A stretch of 64,000 nt of DNA from SIG440 sp045532055 (GTDB taxonomy: Bacteria; Bacillota; Clostridia; Monoglobales; Monoglobaceae), in NCBI GenBank assembly GCA_045532055.1, contig JAZSFF010000034.1:1-64000 (forward strand), given 5' to 3'. A program made the translations under genes and the position numbers. A model generated the notes under the pieces. That model did no database searches. It was not told where the DNA came from and saw only the letters and a program-made list of their open reading frames with translations. Below, piece after piece: positions 63,131-64,000 of the stretch (the first letter of the stretch is position 1; each line of letters starts with the position of its first letter).

Positions 63131-63979
63131 ATGAACAAAAAGACAACCCTTGTGGTTATGGCGGCAGGTATGGGCAGCAGGTTTGGTGGACTTAAACAGA
63201 TTGCACCGGTTGGCCCCGGTGGCGAGATAATTTTGGATTTCTCTGTTTATGATGCTGTGAAAGCGGGATTTGATAAGACTGTATTTATAATAAGACGGGA
63301 TATCGAAAAGGATTTCCGCGAAATCACAAAGAAAAAAATTGAAAAGATGACCGATGTTGAGTATGTGTTTCAGGATATGGACAATCTTCCTGAGGGATTC
63401 AGGGTTCCTGATGGCAGGACAAAACCATGGGGTACAGGCCATGCTGTTTTTTGCACTCAGGCGGTGGTGGATACACCCTTTGCGCTTATTAACGCTGATG
63501 ATTATTATGGACAGAAGTCCTTTAAGATTTTGCATGACAACCTTGTGGAGAGGGACGAAAACTGCATGGTGGGATTTACATTGGGCAACACAATTACTGA
63601 AAACGGCACAGTTTCCAGGGGTATTTGTGATGTTGAGGGTGGATTTCTGAAAAGTGTGGTTGAACATACAGACCTTGACAAAAACAGAGGTGTTTCACTT
63701 GACAAGATTGTTTCAATGAATATGTGGGGTCTTTTGCCCGGTGTGTTTGAAGATGTTAGAACAGAATTCCTCAAGTTCCTGAGAAATCTTAAGAATCCAA
63801 TGAAAGACGAGTTTTATATACCATTTGTTATGGACAACATGATTCGCAACAAAAATGAAAAAATCAGAGTTCTTGAAACAGATGATAAATGGTATGGCGT
63901 TACGTATAAAGAAGACAAAGAGATGGTTATGGCAGCAATGAAAAATCTTGTTGATAAGGGGTATTATGATGGAATTTAG
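63131..63979 (+). CDS. Sugar nucleotidyltransferase-like protein (NTP_transferase family)
   Basis: A 282-residue nucleotidyltransferase of the sugar-1-phosphate NTP transferase fold. The N-terminal VVMAAGMGSRFGGLKQIAPV contains the activating GxGxRxxxLK-like loop. WGTGHAVFCTQAVVD near residue 99 binds base and sugar. FALINADDYYGQKSF near residue 117 has the metal-binding Asp of the uridylyl/thymidylyl enzymes. The TPPxPKPL stretch of GalU/RmlA is replaced by QIAPVGPGGEIILDF, typical of a less studied branch. AGGAG lies about 11 nt before the ATG. The next gene starts inside its last codons, so the two are probably coupled. Confidence 0.85.
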   Translation: MNKKTTLVVMAAGMGSRFGGLKQIAPVGPGGEIILDFSVYDAVKAGFDKTVFIIRRDIEKDFREITKKKIEKMTDVEYVFQDMDNLPEGFRVPDGRTKPWGTGHAVFCTQAVVDTPFALINADDYYGQKSFKILHDNLVERDENCMVGFTLGNTITENGTVSRGICDVEGGFLKSVVEHTDLDKNRGVSLDKIVSMNMWGLLPGVFEDVRTEFLKFLRNLKNPMKDEFYIPFVMDNMIRNKNEKIRVLETDDKWYGVTYKEDKEMVMAAMKNLVDKGYYDGI

Positions 63980-64000
63980 CTTGAAAGCGGTTGCCAAACA
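63969..64000 (+). CDS. Start of a following gene, cut by the window end (possibly an APH-like phosphotransferase)
   Basis: An ATG at 63969 (with a second ATG at 63966) lies 7 nt after AAGGGG and opens a frame reading MEFSLKAVAKQ. It overlaps the end of the nucleotidyltransferase gene by 11 nt. From memory of similar clostridial pairs, an aminoglycoside-phosphotransferase-fold sugar kinase often follows this nucleotidyltransferase, but only ten codons are visible here. Confidence 0.35.
   Translation, partial: MEFSLKAVAK

Noticed and set aside
61958..63667. 569-residue reading frame ending in the AraC gene
   Set aside because: The first 258 residues do not look like a protein family, overlap the nucleotidyltransferase gene on the other strand, and precede the real ribosome binding site and ATG at 62893.

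Overview
The window looks like a chromosomal segment from an anaerobic Firmicute of the class Clostridia. GC looks moderately low by eye; it was not counted. The evidence is strong AGGAGG-type ribosome binding sites, TTGACA/TATAAT promoters with 17-nt spacers, a CIRCE-controlled hrcA-grpE-dnaK-dnaJ-prmA operon, spoVG, ireB, a K+-dependent-type membrane pyrophosphatase, a flavodiiron protein with rubredoxin, and an orphan TRAP-type permease. No rRNA, tRNA, insertion sequence, prophage or CRISPR array was seen.

Layout. 1-1.7 kb: tail of a probable rel gene, then dtd, a cysteine hydrolase and sfsA. 1.8-2.9 kb: a DegT/PglE-type sugar aminotransferase. 3.0-5.7 kb: a TRAP large permease with a tiny membrane partner, divergent from a LysR regulator. 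5.7-10.9 kb (minus): a five-gene cassette of PLP enzyme, FemAB-like acyltransferase, PglC-like sugar transferase, sugar-transfer ATP-grasp and a second ATP-grasp. 11.0-25.0 kb (plus): an eleven-gene surface-polysaccharide operon with one promoter and one terminator. It encodes a UDP-HexNAc dehydrogenase/epimerase pair, five glycosyltransferase-type or nucleotidyltransferase proteins, a polymerase, a PIG-L deacetylase, a pyruvyltransferase/FrhB fusion and a flippase. The minus cassette could supply the initiating transferase and modifications for this operon.

25.0-32.6 kb: a carbohydrate catabolic region. An FGGY kinase and DeoR regulator are divergent from a NagA-like deacetylase and NagB-like isomerase, followed by a creatininase-family hydrolase and a TetR/iron-alcohol-dehydrogenase pair. 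32.7-38.6 kb (minus): an AbrB protein with an internal tandem duplication, rubredoxin, flavodiiron protein, Dus, HppA and IreB. 38.6-40.5 kb: an LtaS-type enzyme. 40.7-41.6 kb: class II aldolase. 41.7-47.6 kb: heat-shock operon. 47.6-55.0 kb (minus): rpoB-rpoC. 55.4-60 kb: ksgA, yhbY, an LCP-family cell-wall ligase and a glycosyltransferase-CsaB fusion. 60-64 kb: spoVG, murC, an AraC regulator, a sugar nucleotidyltransferase and the first codons of another gene.

The common theme is the cell envelope. Polymer synthesis (11-25 kb), possible decoration (5.7-10.9 kb), attachment to peptidoglycan (LCP, 56.7 kb), pyruvylation (21-23 kb and 57.7-59.9 kb), an LtaS-like enzyme and MurC all lie within 64 kb. 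The least explained parts are the minus-strand cassette and the pyruvyltransferase/FrhB fusion. All calls are from reading the sequence; no database search was run.
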